From Hymenobacter sp. YC55 (GTDB taxonomy: Bacteria > Bacteroidota > Bacteroidia > Cytophagales > Hymenobacteraceae), in the NCBI RefSeq assembly GCF_029433095.1, contig NZ_JARNTX010000001.1, positions 1,984,001-2,048,000 of the forward strand: a DNA stretch of 64,000 nt. The letters run 5' to 3'. Positions 42,838 to 50,909 of the stretch are shown here, in pieces. The notes under the pieces are model-generated. The model saw nothing but the letters and a program-made list of their open reading frames with translations. It made no database searches and was not told the origin of the DNA. The position numbers were made by a program, and so were the translations under genes. Numbering within the stretch: the stretch's first letter is position 1; the number at the start of each line of letters is the position of its first letter.

Positions 42838-44433
42838 TTACCTTCCCGAACCGTCTCGGTCAAAGGCATGGGAGGTGACACCGTGCGTGGTTTTGTCTTT
42901 CAGTTCGGGGGCGGGTTCGAAGGTGTTGTTGCGGGCTGTGTCGTAGAAACGGGTTTTGCGGCGCAAACCAGCTACGCGCGAATGGTCGAGCACCTCATCT
43001 TCGTGCGGGCCACCATAAATATTCACGAACGGGCTGCGCCGCACTTTGCCTCGTACCTCGAACACATCCTTGCCTTGCAAGCCATGCAGGTTAATGCTGT
43101 GCGTTTCCGTAGGGTTGAAGCGTCGCCGATAAAGCAGCGAATCCGGGCGCGACTTGCTGCTGTCCTTGAATTGCCGGTACACCGAAACCACTGTTGTTGT
43201 GTCGTTGAGGCGGTCCACCACGAACCGTTCGTCTTCGTCGGTGCCTGCTACCAGTACGTGGCGGGCCCGCAGTCGGTAAAACTCCTCGGCGACTTTGGGT
43301 AGTGCGTCGCGGCGGGAGCGTAGGTCGGCTATCATGCGGGCGCCTTCGTCTTGGTAGACCTCACGCGGCAAGCCTTGCCGAACGGCTTGCTCGATAACAG
43401 CGTCGGTGAGGCGCTTTTGCAGGTCAAGGGCTGTGGCTGCGTATGCAGGGTGCGGAAGCCGGGTCAGTACTTGCTCGTCGAGGTAGCCCGCGTTGCGGGT
43501 ATATCCTTCTATGCTTTCGTAGTGGGCCCCAAACGTGCGAAACTTGCGCACCACCTTACTTGCCAGCCAGGGAATTAGGCCGTCGTCGAACCGAAAAAAC
43601 ACTTGGTCACGGTCTTGCGGTACGGGAGTCCAACGGGTGCCACCCCGGGGCTGAGTGTACGCCGCCCAGCTCCATTGGCCTTCGTGCCGGTCCCAATCAC
43701 CGAGCCAAATATCCAGCAGGCGGGCGCGCAGGAAGGTAGCTTCGTCGATGGTGTGTTGGCCGGTCCGGTATCGCTCGGCCAGCATATCGGCGGTTTCTTC
43801 GAGTGCGGTAGCACCGGGCAGGCGCCCAGCAATATTCGCCTCGCCTTCTAGCTTCTCTTCCAGCATGACCACTCGCCCCTGGTATAGCTCCGAAGCTGAG
43901 CCCAAGCCATTCTCATCGGCCCGAACATAGAAAGGCCGTGGATTTGTATGCGGGATACCAGCCGCTTCGGCCAGTGGGGGCACCACAAAAGCGCCATAAG
44001 GATGTCCTGCCGACGTAGCATCGCGCACTAAGTTGAGCACAAAGCTGTGGCGAAGCACTTTGGGCAACGTACGATACGGGTTTTTGTCGATGGTCCGCAG
44101 CGCGTACCCTTGCCCGGCGGGGGTAAGCACGGTCATGCTGGTGGTTTGAAAGCCGCCGCCTATTTTGCCCGGTTTCAAGCCGCCCGGTACAATAGAAGCT
44201 AACTTCAGGACGGGCAGCGTGACGGGTTCCGTCCAGGCCGGGCGATGATGCGGGCCCAGCAGCATTCGCCCAATAGGGCCCCGTTGGTAGTGGCGGCCGG
44301 CTGTTACGCGGGCACTGTCGGCGGTGCCAGCAAGTGGAGTAGGATCGAGCCGGGCATCGGGTTGGAAAAACTTCTGGCGGGCGCAGCCAGCAGTGAGCAG
44401 CAATAGAAGGGCAAACGAGTAGCGAGGTGTCAT
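42838..44433 (-). CDS. Lipoprotein with atypical kinase-like domain, copy A
   Basis: 531 aa. Lipobox LLTAGC (Cys 17). The middle part looks like an atypical protein/lipid-kinase fold: Gly-rich IGGGFQTTSM then YALRTIDKNP (possible ATP-binding Lys), a hinge-like VMLEEKLEGE, a catalytic loop RLLDIWLGDWDRHEGQW, and a DFG-like metal site TPVPQDRDQVFFRFDDGL. The DRH resembles the loops of HipA, FAM20 and PI4K2 kinases. The C-terminal 130 residues are beta-rich (INLHGLQGKDVFEV, NIYGGPHEDEVLD). Related domains precede Omp85 barrels in some Bacteroidota. Divergent from its paralog at 44638. Kinase activity is inference. Confidence 0.8.
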   Translation of the reverse strand: MTPRYSFALLLLLTAGCARQKFFQPDARLDPTPLAGTADSARVTAGRHYQRGPIGRMLLGPHHRPAWTEPVTLPVLKLASIVPGGLKPGKIGGGFQTTSMTVLTPAGQGYALRTIDKNPYRTLPKVLRHSFVLNLVRDATSAGHPYGAFVVPPLAEAAGIPHTNPRPFYVRADENGLGSASELYQGRVVMLEEKLEGEANIAGRLPGATALEETADMLAERYRTGQHTIDEATFLRARLLDIWLGDWDRHEGQWSWAAYTQPRGGTRWTPVPQDRDQVFFRFDDGLIPWLASKVVRKFRTFGAHYESIEGYTRNAGYLDEQVLTRLPHPAYAATALDLQKRLTDAVIEQAVRQGLPREVYQDEGARMIADLRSRRDALPKVAEEFYRLRARHVLVAGTDEDERFVVDRLNDTTTVVSVYRQFKDSSKSRPDSLLYRRRFNPTETHSINLHGLQGKDVFEVRGKVRRSPFVNIYGGPHEDEVLDHSRVAGLRRKTRFYDTARNNTFEPAPELKDKTTHGVTSHAFDRDGSGR

Positions 44434-44637
44434 GCGGGGCGGAAAGCGCGGCTTGACTCCTTGAACGGAGATAAAGATGAGTTGTTAGCTATGGTTAAGC
44501 TTAAAGCGTTTTTTCTTGGTTACCACTGTCCATGCTTGTTGTTTTAATATTTCTTAATGCCGCAAGATTCAACCTCACGCAGTGAGTTTGCGGTATAAGG
44601 CTGGCGACTGGCCTCAAAGGCGCCTCTATCTTGTTCC

Positions 44638-46248
44638 GTGTCACGTCCTTTTATTCCGCGCCGGGTTCAATTCACCGTTTGTTTGTGCGCCGCAGCGGTG
44701 TGTCAAGCTTGCTCGGCACCCGCGGCGCCACCCGGACCGCCCATTGCCGCCCACATCCGCCCCGATTCCACAGTACGGGTGGCAGCCGGTACGCAGTACC
44801 TTCGCTCCAAGCTGCACCAATTCTTTTGGGGTAAGCATTACCGCGAGCTTTGGGCCCTGCCGGTGGAAGTGCCGGTTTTCAACCTACGCACGGCCGTGCC
44901 CGGTGGGTTAGTGCCCGTGCAGGAAGGCGGCTCTTTTCAAACCAAGAATCTGCGTCTCGTCGCGCCCAACGGTCGGCAGTACGTGTTGCGCTCCGTGGAT
45001 AAAGACGCCACCAAAGCATTGCCCGAGAGCTTGCAAAACGGTCCGATTGGACGCTTAATGAAAGACCAAACCAGCGTCATCAACCCCTATGGGGCGTACA
45101 TCGTGCCGCGTTTAGCGGAGGCGGTCGGCGTTTATCACACCAATCCGCGCTTGGTGTATGTAGGCAATGACCCAGCGTTGGGGCAGTTTCAGAAGGACTT
45201 TGCCAATGCACTCTACTTATTCGAGGAACGCCCCGAAGGCGACCAAAGCACGGTAGCTAGTTTCGGCAATTCCAACCGGGTGGTAAGTTCGCGCCATGTG
45301 TTCACCAACCTGCTCGCCAACCCGCAGTATCGGGTGGCGGCGCGGCAATATTTGCGGGCTCGGCTTTTCGATATGTGGCTCGGCGACTGGAGCCGGCGCG
45401 AAGACCAGTGGCGCTGGGCCAGCTTCCCGACTGCCAACGGCGGGATTGAGTACCGACCCATCCCGCGCGACCGGGACCATGCCTTCTTCAAGTTTAACGA
45501 TGGGCTTCTAACGCACATTATTGGGTGGGTGAAGTCCAATTACCAGACCTTCGAGAAGGATATTGGCTTAAACAACGTCGCGGGCCTGAACCGCGCCGCC
45601 GAACCCATGGACAAGTCATTGTTGGTGTATTTAAACCGGCAAGACTTCCAGCAAATTGCCGATTCCATGCGGCTACAGCTCTCCGACCCCGTAATTAAAG
45701 AAGCCTTGTCGGTGTGGCCTAAGGAAGTGTACGCCTTGGCTGGTGAGGAATTTGATGAGAAACTGCGCAGCCGCCGCAACCAGTTGCCCTTGGTGGCCGA
45801 CAAGTTTTATGAACTGTTGGCCCGCAATGTAGAAATGCCAGGCACCAGCGCCCCCGAGCGGTTTGTAGTGGAGGTGCCCCGCCCACAGCAAGTGCAGGTA
45901 AGCGTGTATCAAATCGGGTACGCCTGCCCCGACAGCTTGGTAGGCCGCCGTACGTTTCAGGTGGGGGAAACCAGCACCCTGAAACTGTATGGGCTAGGTG
46001 GTTCTGATATTTTCGAGTTCAAAGCGTTACCTGCCACCGGCATCACGGTAGGTATTTATGATGGTGCCGGTCAAGATGCTGTGCGAGCCTCCGTCAACAC
46101 GGCGCCCACCCGTACGCGCATCACAATTTTCGATAGCGGCGACGGCAACAACTTACTGGTGCCGCGGGCCGTGAAAGTGGAGCGGCATTTGCCCGCCGCC
46201 ACCGAATTCGATGCCGCCGGCTGGTTGCTCCGGCACCGATTGTACTAA
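44638..46248 (+). CDS. Lipoprotein/secreted protein with degenerate kinase-like domain, copy B
   Basis: 536 aa from GTG 44638. N-terminal signal with a possible lipid-modified Cys in CQACSAP. It aligns along its length with copy A: YVLRSVDKDATKALP, YLFEERPEGD, ARLFDMWLGDWSRREDQW, RPIPRDRDHAFFKFNDGL, and a beta-rich end (LKLYGLGGSDIFEF, IYDGAGQDAV). In the catalytic loop the Asp and His of DRH are replaced (SRR), so it may be an inactive partner or bind another ligand. Divergent from copy A across 204 bases. Confidence 0.8.
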   Translation: MSRPFIPRRVQFTVCLCAAAVCQACSAPAAPPGPPIAAHIRPDSTVRVAAGTQYLRSKLHQFFWGKHYRELWALPVEVPVFNLRTAVPGGLVPVQEGGSFQTKNLRLVAPNGRQYVLRSVDKDATKALPESLQNGPIGRLMKDQTSVINPYGAYIVPRLAEAVGVYHTNPRLVYVGNDPALGQFQKDFANALYLFEERPEGDQSTVASFGNSNRVVSSRHVFTNLLANPQYRVAARQYLRARLFDMWLGDWSRREDQWRWASFPTANGGIEYRPIPRDRDHAFFKFNDGLLTHIIGWVKSNYQTFEKDIGLNNVAGLNRAAEPMDKSLLVYLNRQDFQQIADSMRLQLSDPVIKEALSVWPKEVYALAGEEFDEKLRSRRNQLPLVADKFYELLARNVEMPGTSAPERFVVEVPRPQQVQVSVYQIGYACPDSLVGRRTFQVGETSTLKLYGLGGSDIFEFKALPATGITVGIYDGAGQDAVRASVNTAPTRTRITIFDSGDGNNLLVPRAVKVERHLPAATEFDAAGWLLRHRLY

Positions 46249-46287
46249 ATCGTGGCTTAAATGGCCCCGCAAATTAACTGATTGTCT

Positions 46288-46295
46288 TATATTTG
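46288..46295 (+). promoter_or_regulatory. -7 box before the 143-aa hypothetical gene
   Basis: TATATTTG fits TAnnTTTG and overlaps the in-frame TTG at 46293, showing that translation more likely begins at ATG 46314. No TTG -33 element at the proper distance. Confidence 0.5.
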
Positions 46296-46313
46296 CACTT
46301 CTATATCGAGCGC

Positions 46314-46745
46314 ATGCAGCAATTCTCTACTCCTGATTATATCACTATTACGTATCGCGCCGATCTACGCATGATAGTAGCCCGTTGGTTGCGGCCTACT
46401 TCATCGCCCGAGACCCGGGAGGGATATCACTTTATCTTGAAGGCAGGGGTGCACTTTAGCTGTCCTTACTGGCTTCTCGATGGTCGTCGTCGGCTGCCGG
46501 CTGACACTGAAACTACTAATTGGGCGCTGTTCGAGTTTTTTCCGCAAGCAAGTGCGCAACTGGGCCAGCGGGTATGCCTGAGCCAATTGCTGTCGCCAAG
46601 CTACCAGCAAGCAACGGACACCATACCTGCAATTCAGCAGTTGGAAGAAGCGCCTCAAACCTATCAAATGCGGCGCTTCAACGACGAAGCACAGGCCGTT
46701 GATTGGTTGCGCGTATGCCAGCAGTACGCCTTGCAGCCAAGCTAA
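46314..46745 (+). CDS. Conserved hypothetical protein, 143 aa
   Basis: Soluble protein. It begins with an alternating strand pattern (FSTPDYITITYRADLRMIVARWLRP) and has a YWLLDGRRRLPADTETTNWA segment, then helices and a C-terminal DEAQAVDWLRVC. The outline (strand, helix, WLLD-x-R) recalls STAS/SpoIIAA-like small domains found in Hymenobacter, but I do not assign a family. Start at ATG 46314 because the promoter box overlaps the earlier TTG. Confidence 0.75.
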   Translation: MQQFSTPDYITITYRADLRMIVARWLRPTSSPETREGYHFILKAGVHFSCPYWLLDGRRRLPADTETTNWALFEFFPQASAQLGQRVCLSQLLSPSYQQATDTIPAIQQLEEAPQTYQMRRFNDEAQAVDWLRVCQQYALQPS

Positions 46746-46805
46746 GAACAGTGCTTGGCGCAGGCGACAACTCTATTAGTTAAGACGAGGAAGGTAGCTT
46801 GTTGC

Positions 46806-46979
46806 TTAGAGCAAGCGCTTTAGTTGGAGCGCGTGTAATGCAGGACGTGGGCTGCGGCGGCCAAGTATAGTGAGTAGTACCATCCGGTACCATTGACGGC
46901 CCCGTGGGCCCACCCAGCGGTAGCGGCGTTGGGCGTAGTCAACAAACGAAGTAGCGGGGGCGTGGAGTAGCTGGTTCAT
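46806..46979 (-). CDS. Possible small basic protein, 57 aa
   Basis: ATG-to-TAA frame of 57 codons. The product is rich in Arg and aromatic residues (FVDYAQRRYRWVGPRGRQW, about 12-30) and ends in a basic, Leu-rich helix. Its composition fits a real small protein with a membrane-edge or nucleic-acid-binding character, but no family is recognised and the length alone is weak evidence. Confidence 0.35.
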   Translation of the reverse strand: MNQLLHAPATSFVDYAQRRYRWVGPRGRQWYRMVLLTILGRRSPRPALHALQLKRLL

Positions 46980-47077
46980 AGCGGTAGGGAAGAGGAAGGC
47001 TTATACTAGCAGTGTAAAGCTAACGCACTATCCAACCCGGCACATCACATATACATGTGATGCCAACTAGTACCAAA

Positions 47078-47106
47078 AAGCCCCGAATCGTAAGGAAACG
47101 GGGCTT
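47078..47106 (-). terminator. Rho-independent terminator
   Basis: 8-bp stem (aagccccg / cggggctt), 13-nt loop, with a T run on the minus strand; 22 bases past the stop of the exonuclease gene. Confidence 0.82.
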
Positions 47107-47127
47107 GTATAAGGTCAACTACTCTTG

Positions 47128-48648
47128 TTAGGAGTTCGTGTTTTTAAAGAGTTTCACTTTATCTTTGTGCTTGGTACGCAAGTATTGCCTAATAATCTGC
47201 TGCACATCCTTGTTGTCGTTGTAGCGCGTGATGATGGCCTTGAAATCAGCGAGGTTACGGGCGGTAAAACTCTCGTCAACATACGCGAAACCCAGATACC
47301 GGCCGTTTTCTACTAGTACCACGGTTTTTTCCTGCTCGGTCCGGCCTTTGCCTACCACCACAAAGGAGCCATGCTCATACGTGAACGACTCTATGGCTTG
47401 CTCTACCCGCGCATTGTACTCGGCTGGCGGCTCTAGCCCTATGCAGGCGCCTTTGCAGCGGTGCACCTGATAATCAAAGCACGAGCCAGTGGTTTTGTAC
47501 AAGTCGCAGAGCTTCTGGCAAAGATTGAACTTGGCCACCTTGTGGAACAGAAAGCCTTTGGCTTTGTACTGGTTGCCAAGCGCAATAAGCGGGTGCGATT
47601 CGGCGTGGTCGTCGGCCCGGCCATAATAGAGGTGCTTGTAGCCTTGCTCGTCGGTGCGCAGGAAGATGCCAGCCGGAAACACCGAACGGCGCTGCGCCCG
47701 GTTGTAAAGTGGTTTCAGCCGCTTGATTTCGTGCGACTCGTAGAGCAGGGCCACCAATTCCGAACCTGTTAGCTCCCAGGTAATGTCGGCAATCGAGTTC
47801 TTGAATTCTATGCTCTTGCGCGACTTATAGTCGATGGCGAAGTGTTGCTGAATGCGCTTGTAGATGTTGATGCTCTTGCCAACATAAATCACCTCGCCCT
47901 GCTCGTTGTGGAAGTAGTAAACGCCCGCCTCGTGCGGCAGTGTCGCCACCTTAGCCGGGGTGATGTTGGGCGGCAGCAAGGCCGTACGGATAGCATCCTG
48001 CACAGCTTTGATCTTGCGTGCCGAAGGCTGCTTGGTGGCGACAGCCGTGTCCCCGTCAGCTACAGCTGGGCGCCGGCCGCTCGGGGCGGTGGCATCTACG
48101 GCCGCCAGGGTATCGGCTGGGGAAACAGTTGGGTCGCGCAAGGCTTCGTCCTCCTGGCTGATTTTCAAGAGCCGGTCGAAGAGGATAGCGGTAGCGGCGG
48201 CGTCACCAGCGGCGCGGTGCCGGCCATTGAGCGGAATGCCAATATTCTGGCAGAGCTTGCCCAAACTGTAGCTTGGTTGGCCGGGCATCAGGGAGCGGCT
48301 CAGCCGAACGGTACACAGCGTTTTGCGCGAGTAGTTATAGCCTAAGTCGGCAAATTCCTTTTTCAGGAAGCTATAGTCGAAACGTACGTTGTGCGCCACA
48401 AATACGCAGCCCTCCGTCATTTCCACCACCTTACGCGCCACCTCATGAAACTTGGGCGCCTCGCGCACCATATCGTCGGTGATACCCGTGAGTTGGGTGA
48501 TAAAAAAGGGGATTGACCGGCCTGGGTTCAGCAGTGTTTCGTACTGATCTACCACCTTTTGGCCATCGTGAATGAAAATGGCTATTTCGGTGATGCGGTC
48601 CTGCGTTGGCTGGCCCCCAGTGGTTTCAAGGTCGATGATGGCGTACAA
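47128..48648 (-). CDS. DnaQ-like 3'-5' exonuclease fused to a UvrC-type GIY-YIG nuclease
   Basis: 506 aa. N-terminal DEDDh exonuclease (1-165): AIIDLETTGG, VAHNVRFDYSFL and HRAAGDAAAT carry the acidic residues and His. After a Pro/Ala linker (about 175-225) comes a GIY-YIG domain: GVYYFHNEQGEVIYVGKSINIYKR (about 240-263) with the catalytic Arg and later Glu (GSELVALLYESHEIK), then UvrC-like segments and a Cys pair region CQKLCDLYKTTGSC. Such fusions (Cho-like) are linked to nucleotide excision repair or structure-specific cleavage. Candidate -7 box TATCTTTG at 48706 to 48699. Confidence 0.93.
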   Translation of the reverse strand: MYAIIDLETTGGQPTQDRITEIAIFIHDGQKVVDQYETLLNPGRSIPFFITQLTGITDDMVREAPKFHEVARKVVEMTEGCVFVAHNVRFDYSFLKKEFADLGYNYSRKTLCTVRLSRSLMPGQPSYSLGKLCQNIGIPLNGRHRAAGDAAATAILFDRLLKISQEDEALRDPTVSPADTLAAVDATAPSGRRPAVADGDTAVATKQPSARKIKAVQDAIRTALLPPNITPAKVATLPHEAGVYYFHNEQGEVIYVGKSINIYKRIQQHFAIDYKSRKSIEFKNSIADITWELTGSELVALLYESHEIKRLKPLYNRAQRRSVFPAGIFLRTDEQGYKHLYYGRADDHAESHPLIALGNQYKAKGFLFHKVAKFNLCQKLCDLYKTTGSCFDYQVHRCKGACIGLEPPAEYNARVEQAIESFTYEHGSFVVVGKGRTEQEKTVVLVENGRYLGFAYVDESFTARNLADFKAIITRYNDNKDVQQIIRQYLRTKHKDKVKLFKNTNS

Positions 48649-48698
48649 ATGCGGCGCGGTATCGGGTAATGGAATAAGCTAAATCAACAGGAACATAA

Positions 48699-48706
48699 CA
48701 AAGATA
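48699..48706 (-). promoter_or_regulatory. -7 box upstream of the exonuclease/GIY-YIG gene
   Basis: TATCTTTG on the minus strand fits TAnnTTTG. A TTG lies 22 bases upstream, slightly longer than ideal. Leader of about 45 bases. Confidence 0.5.
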
Positions 48707-48839
48707 ACCCTACAGATGGTTGCATGACCAAGGAAACACGTCCTTGGCGCACCAGCCTGAATTAGTTAAGAGCAAACTACTCCTGCTAAATCAATAATAG
48801 GGCTTCTTTGCAAGCGTATTTGTTTAACCTTCAGAAAGC

Positions 48840-48870
48840 AAAAAAGGCCCGCATCAAGCGAGCCTTTTTT
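48840..48870 (-). terminator. Rho-independent terminator
   Basis: 13-base arms (aaaaaaggcccgc / gcgagcctttttt) with one mismatch and T6 on the minus strand, 22 bases past the stop of the four-helix-bundle gene. Confidence 0.85.
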
Positions 48871-48891
48871 CAATTATAGCGAGATGTTAGC

Positions 48892-49365
48892 CTAACGGCT
48901 AACCGATTTTTGCTGCGTAATCCAGTTTTTAGCCGACAAAATTTCGCCGTGCTGCTGCTGAATAACCGAGCGCGCTTCAGCGGGCAATTCCGCCGATTTC
49001 AATGCAGTTTCGTAAGCCTGTAGGGCCGTGGCATCGCCAGTTTCGCACTCGCCCAAAATGGCAGCGTCGTCCTGGCCCGTAATGGCCGATTTGATGTTGA
49101 TCCAGCCCCGGTGTACGGCGGCAGCGGCGTCGGCTGCTAGGCCTTCTATGGTGTTGCCTTCTTCAGGATTGATACCAAACTGCTGCGCATGCTGGGTTAG
49201 TTCGGAAGCAAATTGGGCCCGCTGCTGGCTGAACTTGCTCAGGTTAGCTTTCAGTTCGCCGCTGGAAGCACCTTCAGCAGCTTCCTGATAGCCTTTAGCA
49301 GCAGTTTTGTTGATTTCTACGAGGTCGTTGTAAGCGCGGGCGATATCGCCAGTAATAGCAGCCAT
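48892..49365 (-). CDS. PA2169-family four-helix-bundle protein (DUF2383)
   Basis: 157 aa, nearly all helical. The pattern NDLVEINKTAAKGYQEAAEG near the start, HRGWINIKSAITGQDDAAIL in the middle and GDATALQAYETALK then VIQQQHGEI near the end fit the ferritin-like DUF2383/PA2169 bundle. Function unknown; homologues are often stress-induced. No signal peptide. ATG start, own terminator. Confidence 0.9.
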   Translation of the reverse strand: MAAITGDIARAYNDLVEINKTAAKGYQEAAEGASSGELKANLSKFSQQRAQFASELTQHAQQFGINPEEGNTIEGLAADAAAAVHRGWINIKSAITGQDDAAILGECETGDATALQAYETALKSAELPAEARSVIQQQHGEILSAKNWITQQKSVSR

Positions 49366-49535
49366 GATCGAAAAGGTTAGTCTGTGGAAAAGAAGTAAAG
49401 CAAGCAGCTAGAGCTGCTCAACAGGTCTGTATACCCATCGGACACGCAGCAGGTTGCCGGCAGGCAAGTATAAAATTTAGTTTTACGGCTTAGCTTCCCA
49501 AGCTGGTGGGAGCAGACCTGCCAGAAGTGGGGCGG

Positions 49536-49566
49536 TTGCTGGTCCGCACGATTAGCTCTACTTTTG
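49536..49566 (+). promoter_or_regulatory. Bacteroidota-type promoter of the FemAB-like operon
   Basis: TTG at 49536-49538 and TACTTTTG at 49559-49566, 20 bases apart, an exact match. It overlaps the in-frame TTG at 49564, so the small upstream gene should start at ATG 49633. Confidence 0.72.
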
Positions 49567-49632
49567 AAACCGATCTTTATCCCACTCAGCGCTCTGCGGG
49601 AGGTGCTGACAGGTTTGCTAGTATTATTGCCT

Positions 49633-49749
49633 ATGAAGCTTTCTCAAGTTCCACTCTCCGATCCACGTGTGCTGGAGATGTTGCAAACTGGAGAAGTTCG
49701 TTCAGCCTATGCTGCATGGAACGTTGCTGATTTGTTGCCCGCACTATGA
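49633..49749 (+). CDS. Small protein, 38 aa, coupled to the FemAB-like gene
   Basis: ATG 49633 to TGA 49749. The product MKLSQVPLSDPRVLEMLQTG continues with a helical, soluble 18 residues. Its stop overlaps the next start (ATGA at 49746-49749), a classic sign of translational coupling, and it lies properly behind a strong promoter match. A frame open from TTG 49564 would make 61 residues but begins inside the promoter box. No family known. Confidence 0.55.
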   Translation: MKLSQVPLSDPRVLEMLQTGEVRSAYAAWNVADLLPAL

Positions 49750-50747
49750 GAAGCCTCATGCTGCTTCCGCACACTCTTCGGGTTGAGGCGTATGCGCCGG
49801 CCCATGCTGCTGCCTGGGACGCCTTGGTTGCCCATTCTGCTAACGGGCCTTTCCTGTTTGCTCGCACGTTTATGGATTACCACCAAGACCGGTTCGTTGA
49901 CCAGTCTTGGTTGATCTGGCAAGGCGCTAAACTGCGCGCCATCTTTGTTGCTGCCGTTGCCCACGACACCCCAGCGCCTACCACGCTGGTTTCCCACCCG
50001 GGGCTCACGTACGGGGGCCTCGTGACGGTTGCCGGGGTGAAGTATGCCGAGTTGGTGGTGATGCTCGACCTGTTGCGTTCAACTTGGCAGGCGGCCGGTT
50101 TTCAGCAGTTGCTTGTTAGGCCCGTGCCCCGCGTATTTTGCCGGCTGCCTTCCGAAAGCTTTGCTTTTTGGCTGCATCAGCAGGGAGCCGTACTTAGCAG
50201 CCGAGAGCTTGTTGCGGTAGTGGATTTAACCCAGCCGGTGCGCATCGGAACGTGGCGGCGAGGCAACCTACGCAAAGCCCGTCGGCATGGTGTGGTGGTA
50301 CGGCAGGCCAGCATTCAGGAGTACGCGGGGTTTTGGGACTTGCTTACCGCTAATCTGCTGGCTACCTACAACTGTCGGCCCGTGCACACGCTTGCCGAAA
50401 TAAGCGGCCTACGTGACCGGAATCCCGGCCACCTGGAATTATGGGTGGCCTATGTGGGTGAGGAAATGGTGGCGGGCGTGCTAGTGTTTCAGGATATTCG
50501 GCAAGGCTTCGCGCACACTCAATACATTGCGGGTAGCCCCCGAGGCAAACAAGTGGGGGCTGTTGACGCCGTGCTAACGCATCTTATCCAGGAGAAGCCA
50601 GCCAGCTACAAGCGCCTTTCGTTTGGTACCTCTACTAAGCAAGGAACGGGAACAGTAAATGCTGGCCTCCTTAATCAAAAGGAAGGCTTTGGCGCTACCA
50701 CGGAAGTGCTAGACACTTACCTGCTCGACTTGGGAGTAACTGAATAG
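49746..50747 (+). CDS. FemAB/GNAT-fold acyltransferase
   Basis: 333 aa. Two GNAT-like halves, the form of FemAB and related aminoacyl/acyl transferases: an N-terminal part with NGPFLFARTFMDYHQDRF and a C-terminal part with RRGNLRKARRHGVVVRQAS (about 172-190), YVGEEMVAGVLVFQD and QYIAGSPRGKQVGAVDAVLTH-like sequence. The substrate is unknown; relatives add amino acids to peptidoglycan or acyl groups to sugars. Overlaps the stop of the small upstream gene by four bases. ATG 49746 start. Confidence 0.82.
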   Translation: MRSLMLLPHTLRVEAYAPAHAAAWDALVAHSANGPFLFARTFMDYHQDRFVDQSWLIWQGAKLRAIFVAAVAHDTPAPTTLVSHPGLTYGGLVTVAGVKYAELVVMLDLLRSTWQAAGFQQLLVRPVPRVFCRLPSESFAFWLHQQGAVLSSRELVAVVDLTQPVRIGTWRRGNLRKARRHGVVVRQASIQEYAGFWDLLTANLLATYNCRPVHTLAEISGLRDRNPGHLELWVAYVGEEMVAGVLVFQDIRQGFAHTQYIAGSPRGKQVGAVDAVLTHLIQEKPASYKRLSFGTSTKQGTGTVNAGLLNQKEGFGATTEVLDTYLLDLGVTE

Positions 50748-50807
50748 CTGCTTAACTAAGTGGAATAGCGGTATTGCGAATGCGCTATTAAAAGGCTGTT
50801 TAAAACA

Positions 50808-50847
50808 AACAAGCCCCTGACGTTTAAGCTAACATCAGGGGCTTGTT
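50808..50847. terminator. Bidirectional terminator
   Basis: Perfect 13-bp arms (aacaagcccctga and complement) around a 14-nt loop, between convergent genes. Confidence 0.85.
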
Positions 50848-50909
50848 GAATGTACGAGCTTTGCGTAGCGAAGGTCAAAGAAGAAATTACTTCGCTATTC
50901 AGTAGTTTT

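Larger units (their letters stand above)
46746..47127. other. 382-bp intergenic region with one possible small gene
   Basis: Holds a possible 57-codon gene on the minus strand (46806-46979), the hairpin catcacat/atgtgatg at 47043-47062 and the terminator at 47078-47106. Confidence 0.5.
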
